Shown here piece by piece: positions 61,190 through 64,000 of a stretch of 64,000 bases of DNA. The notes under the pieces are model-generated. The model was not told the origin of the DNA, searched no databases, and saw only the letters and a program-made list of their open reading frames with translations. The translations under genes and the position numbers were made by a program. Position 1 is the first letter of the stretch; every line of letters begins with the position of its first letter. The DNA is from Antarctobacter heliothermus (GTDB lineage Bacteria > Pseudomonadota > Alphaproteobacteria > Rhodobacterales > Rhodobacteraceae): NCBI RefSeq assembly GCF_002237555.1, contig NZ_CP022540.1, forward strand, positions 868,001-932,000, given 5' to 3'.

Positions 61190-62974
61190 TCACTCGCCCA
61201 GCGCGATTCCCTCACGCCGGGGATCCGCACCACCTTGCAACCCGTCCGGCCCAACGGCGATGGCGTGCAACCCAGAGGTCAGATCCCGAACGCTGACCTC
61301 AAATCCCAGCGCCTCCAACGGGGCCTGAAGGGCCGCCATGTCGGTGCCTTCTTCCAGATCGAAGGTGCCAAACCGGTTCAGCCCGTGCGGCGTTGCCACT
61401 GCTTGCTGCACGTCCATACCCCAATCGATATAGGCAAGGATCGCCTGTGCCACATACCCGATGATGCGCGACCCTCCCGGCGATCCGATCACCAGAACCG
61501 GCGCGCCGTCCTTGCGGACAATTGTCGGTGCCATCGACGACCGGGGACGTTTGCCCGGTGCCACCGCATTGGCAATCGGCACCCCGTCGGCATGTGATCG
61601 GAAAGAGAAATCCGTCAGCTCATTGTTCAACAGGAAACCGTTGGTCATGAGCCGAGAGCCAAAGCCGTTCTCAATGGTCGTCGTCATCGAGAGCGCGTTG
61701 CCATATTGATCCACGATCGAGATATGCGAGGTCGACGGCAGTTCGATGCTTTCGTCATCGGCCCACAGCATCGCGTGATCCCACGCGGGCATCCCCGGCG
61801 CCACCTCTGGCAAGGCATCGTCACCCGCCAGCAGCTTGGCCCGTTCAGCCAGATAGGCCGGATCAACCAGCCCTTTGGTCGGCATCGGGACAAAATCGCT
61901 GTCAGCCATGTAACGACCCCGGTCCGCAAAGGCGAGGCGCGAGGCATCGCCGATCTTCCGCCATGTATCGACATCGCCCGGATCGCCGGGTGCAGAGGCA
62001 TCCAGCAGCCCAAGGATCTGACCGACCGTCAGCGCACCAGACGATGGTGGGCCCATGCCGCAAACCTCATGCCCCCGAAACGGGGCGCAGACGGCGGGGC
62101 GTTCCTTGACCTCATAGGCCGCCAGATCGCGTAGCGTCATGACGCCGGGATTGGCTGAGAACCCCTGCACCGTGTCCACGATGTCCTGCGCGATGGGACC
62201 TTCGTAGATCGCCGTCGCGCCATCCGCCGCCATCGCCCGCATGACCGCCGCATAGGCAGGGTTGGTCAGCATCGACCCTTCGGCAATCGGTGCGCCGCCG
62301 GGGTAAAAGTAATCCTTTGTTGGCCCGTGCTGGCCTAGCCTGTCAGCATCCCCTGCCACTAGCCCGGCAAGGCGCGGCGACACAGCAAAACCACCTTCGG
62401 CCAATCGCGTGGCTGGATCGAACAGGTCCGCCCAGTCGGCCTTGCCCCACTTTTCATGCGCGGCCTGCATCAATGCGGGTGTGCCCGGCACACCGACAGA
62501 ACGCCCCCCCACAACCGCATCCCAGAACTGAAGCGGACTGCCCTCGGCGTCCTGAAACAGCCGGGGTGTTGCGGCCAGCGGCGCGGTTTCGCGACCGTCG
62601 AGCGTTGTGATCTCTCCCGTTGCCCCGTCGTGCCAGACAAGGAAGGCCCCTCCGCCCATGCCCGAGCTTTGCGGCTCGACCAGACCCAGCACGGTCTGCA
62701 CGGCAATCATGGCGTCCGCCGCCGTGCCCCCCGCCCGCAGCACCTCGGCCCCGGCTTCAACGGCATGGGGATTCGCGGCGGCGACCATCCATGTATCGGC
62801 CATCACAGGCTTGCCGGCTACTTTGGCCGCCAAAGCCTCCCCGACCGGGGCAGACATCGCGGCAAACCCGCTGTCTGCCACCGCCTGTTCAGGATCGACA
62901 GCGTCGGCCGCCTGTTGTGCCAGACCCGCAGACCCCAACAGACCCGCGACGGCAAAAGACATGATGAAACGCAT
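61190..62974 (-). CDS. ggt: gamma-glutamyltransferase (periplasmic)
   Basis: 594 residues from the ATG at 62974 (GGGAGGGG upstream). It has a Sec signal peptide (MRFIMSFAVAGLLGSAGLAQQ). MVAAANPHAVEAGAEVLRAGGTAADAMIA and GLVEPQSSGMGGGAF are the large-subunit motifs. ELPSTSHISIVDQYGNALSM contains the catalytic Thr at which the precursor cuts itself (about residue 415). MAPTIVRKDGAPVLVIGSPGGSRI is the small-subunit motif. It hydrolyses or transfers the gamma-glutamyl group of glutathione in the periplasm. The frame is open 61 codons further upstream but without coding character. Confidence 0.93.
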   Translation of the reverse strand: MRFIMSFAVAGLLGSAGLAQQAADAVDPEQAVADSGFAAMSAPVGEALAAKVAGKPVMADTWMVAAANPHAVEAGAEVLRAGGTAADAMIAVQTVLGLVEPQSSGMGGGAFLVWHDGATGEITTLDGRETAPLAATPRLFQDAEGSPLQFWDAVVGGRSVGVPGTPALMQAAHEKWGKADWADLFDPATRLAEGGFAVSPRLAGLVAGDADRLGQHGPTKDYFYPGGAPIAEGSMLTNPAYAAVMRAMAADGATAIYEGPIAQDIVDTVQGFSANPGVMTLRDLAAYEVKERPAVCAPFRGHEVCGMGPPSSGALTVGQILGLLDASAPGDPGDVDTWRKIGDASRLAFADRGRYMADSDFVPMPTKGLVDPAYLAERAKLLAGDDALPEVAPGMPAWDHAMLWADDESIELPSTSHISIVDQYGNALSMTTTIENGFGSRLMTNGFLLNNELTDFSFRSHADGVPIANAVAPGKRPRSSMAPTIVRKDGAPVLVIGSPGGSRIIGYVAQAILAYIDWGMDVQQAVATPHGLNRFGTFDLEEGTDMAALQAPLEALGFEVSVRDLTSGLHAIAVGPDGLQGGADPRREGIALGE

Positions 62975-63170
62975 GGTGCGAACCCCTCCCTTGATAAGCA
63001 AAATACACCCGCAGCTTTGCATCTTTGCCGCGAATCTCAAGCGCGGGTTTCCGCCGATAGGTGTTCCGACACAAAACAACCGGAAGAAAGTCAGCCTTTG
63101 CAACGGACTTGGCGCTATACTGCGGTGCAGAAACCGATGCCCACACCTGTCAGACAACCCGAGTATTGCC

Positions 63171-63680
63171 GTGCCCCTCGACCTGACGTTCTTTCCGCGC
63201 TGGAACCTCGTGCATGCCGATTATTTCGGCTGCACAACAGTCGGGGACATCGTACGCAGCTATTCCGACATGCTCTCACACCCCCAGTCAGATTGCCTGC
63301 GATATGCCATCAACGACATGCGAAGCCTGACAAATCTGAACGTGTTCTATGAGGGTATGTCCTTTTTGGCCCGGACCATTTCAGCTGATGCCGCCCTGCG
63401 GGCCGCCCCATGGGAAATCGCCTTTGTCGCGCCTCAACGGGACATGACACCCATCTTGACGGACTATTGCGCGCAGGTGTCACGCGCGGGCACCGCACGA
63501 TGTGCGCGGTTTGCGGATATTCCTGCGGCGATCGATTGGCTTGGTCTTCCGCGCGGCGTTATGGACCTGAGCGTGGCCAACGGTCGACGCATTGAGGATG
63601 CCCGCGCATCGGCCACGGCCCCTACAGCATCGCGGGCACAACCTGATCCGGCGGACGGTGACCATCGTCAAAAGTCTTGA
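63171..63680 (+). CDS. unknown protein with STAS/SpoIIAA-like pattern
   Basis: 169 residues from a GTG at 63171; no strong ribosome binding site, so the start is uncertain. The protein begins LDLTFFPRWNLVHADYFGCTT and has DMRSLTNLNVFYEGM, WEIAFVAPQRDMTPILTDYCAQ, ARFADIPAAIDWLGLP. This order (strand, helix, 'DxR', 'aiVaP', 'F.d..aAi.WL') recalls small STAS/SpoIIAA-like proteins of marine alphaproteobacteria. The last 59 bases overlap the convergent dehydrogenase gene, and the tail there is Ala/Asp-rich and may be poorly conserved. Function unknown. Confidence 0.55.
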   Translation: MPLDLTFFPRWNLVHADYFGCTTVGDIVRSYSDMLSHPQSDCLRYAINDMRSLTNLNVFYEGMSFLARTISADAALRAAPWEIAFVAPQRDMTPILTDYCAQVSRAGTARCARFADIPAAIDWLGLPRGVMDLSVANGRRIEDARASATAPTASRAQPDPADGDHRQKS

Positions 63681-64000
63681 TGTTGATGATCACCTTTTCG
63701 CCCATCTCGACGCGGCCTTCCTGCGTGGCCGATCCCATGTGCGGCAGCATCACCACGTTGGGCATATCACGCAGTTCGGGATTGCCCGCCAGCCCCTGTT
63801 CGTAGACATCCAACCCTGCGCCCGCCAATTGCCCGGCCTTGAGCATCCGCGTCAGCGCGTTTTCGTCGATCACCTCTCCGCGTGAGGTATTCACGATCAC
63901 GGCGCTGGGTTTCATCAGTTGCAATCGGCGCGCGTTCAGCAGGTGATAGGTGCTGGGCGTTGACGGGCAATTGACGCTGATCACGTCCATCCGCGCGACC
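63622..64000 (-). CDS. D-2-hydroxyacid dehydrogenase (glyoxylate/hydroxypyruvate reductase-like), N-terminus outside window
   Basis: C-terminal 125 residues visible: DVISVNCPSTPSTYHLLN, KPSAVIVNTSRGEVIDENALTRML with the catalytic Arg of NTSRG, LAGAGLDVYEQ with the conserved Glu region, and VVMLPHMGSATQEGR with the catalytic His. This is the nucleotide-binding and catalytic half of the 2-hydroxyacid dehydrogenase family. GSAT after the histidine is typical of glyoxylate/hydroxypyruvate reductases. The 5' end lies beyond position 64000. Confidence 0.9.
   Translation of the reverse strand, partial: VARMDVISVNCPSTPSTYHLLNARRLQLMKPSAVIVNTSRGEVIDENALTRMLKAGQLAGAGLDVYEQGLAGNPELRDMPNVVMLPHMGSATQEGRVEMGEKVIINIKTFDDGHRPPDQVVPAML

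Noticed and set aside
1..64000. Search by eye for tRNA genes, rRNA, CRISPR repeats, transposases and integrases
   Set aside because: None found; the boundaries of the NRPS-PKS operon show no insertion-sequence ends or tRNA attachment site.

Overview
The window is high in G+C, densely coded and built from runs of genes whose start and stop codons overlap (ATGA, GTGA, TTGA). The gene set, which includes a sulfoacetaldehyde acetyltransferase/sulfite dehydrogenase module, a DUF1523 protein and short TTCTTCTGTCC-type intergenic repeats, points to an alphaproteobacterium of the Roseobacter/Rhodobacteraceae type. This assignment is an inference from gene content, not from a marker gene. No tRNA, rRNA, CRISPR array or transposase was seen.

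Layout. (1) 1-7.4 kb: a partial alpha/beta hydrolase, succinate-semialdehyde dehydrogenase gabD with a coupled small gene, a creatinase, several small membrane or exported proteins, and a PDZ-like exported protein whose signal peptide is cut by an in-frame TAG. (2) 7.5-16.1 kb: a complete C2-sulfonate end-pathway. Xsc makes sulfite and acetyl phosphate from sulfoacetaldehyde, Pta and AckA take acetyl phosphate to acetyl-CoA or to acetate plus ATP, and SoeABC oxidises the toxic sulfite to sulfate at the membrane. (3) 16.2-17.1 kb: a SHOCT-domain protein. (4) 17.2-56.9 kb: a large exopolysaccharide locus with about seven glycosyltransferases, a Wzy-like polymerase, a Wzx-like flippase, a Wzz-like chain-length protein, a BY-kinase-like ATPase with a long charged N-terminus, acyltransferases, sugar dehydrogenases/epimerases (one pair fused) and a large secreted glycoside-hydrolase-like protein with calcium-binding repeats. 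No initiating phosphosugar transferase or outer-membrane export pore is in the window.

(5) Embedded in that locus at 37.9-50.2 kb is a compact PKS - glycosyltransferase - NRPS operon. The NRPS has an N-terminal formyltransferase domain and a luciferase-like monooxygenase inserted inside its adenylation domain. It has no complete condensation domain. The PKS appears to be KS-AT-KR-DH-ACP-TE, with the DH sitting inside the tail of the KR. The two megasynthase genes are separated by a translationally coupled family-2 glycosyltransferase. A decayed phosphopantetheinyl transferase fragment lies directly after the NRPS. This is the best candidate for an undescribed system, plausibly a small formylated, oxidised and glycosylated aminoacyl-polyketide linked to the polysaccharide locus.

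(6) 57-64 kb: a secreted three-repeat protein with an aerolysin-like stretch; then a leucine-biosynthesis unit (cupin gene plus leuA) preceded by a 28-codon leader peptide with a Leu-Leu-Leu run and nested, mutually crossing stems that overlap the downstream ribosome binding site; then PhnA, gamma-glutamyltransferase, a small STAS-like unknown and the 3' part of a 2-hydroxyacid dehydrogenase.
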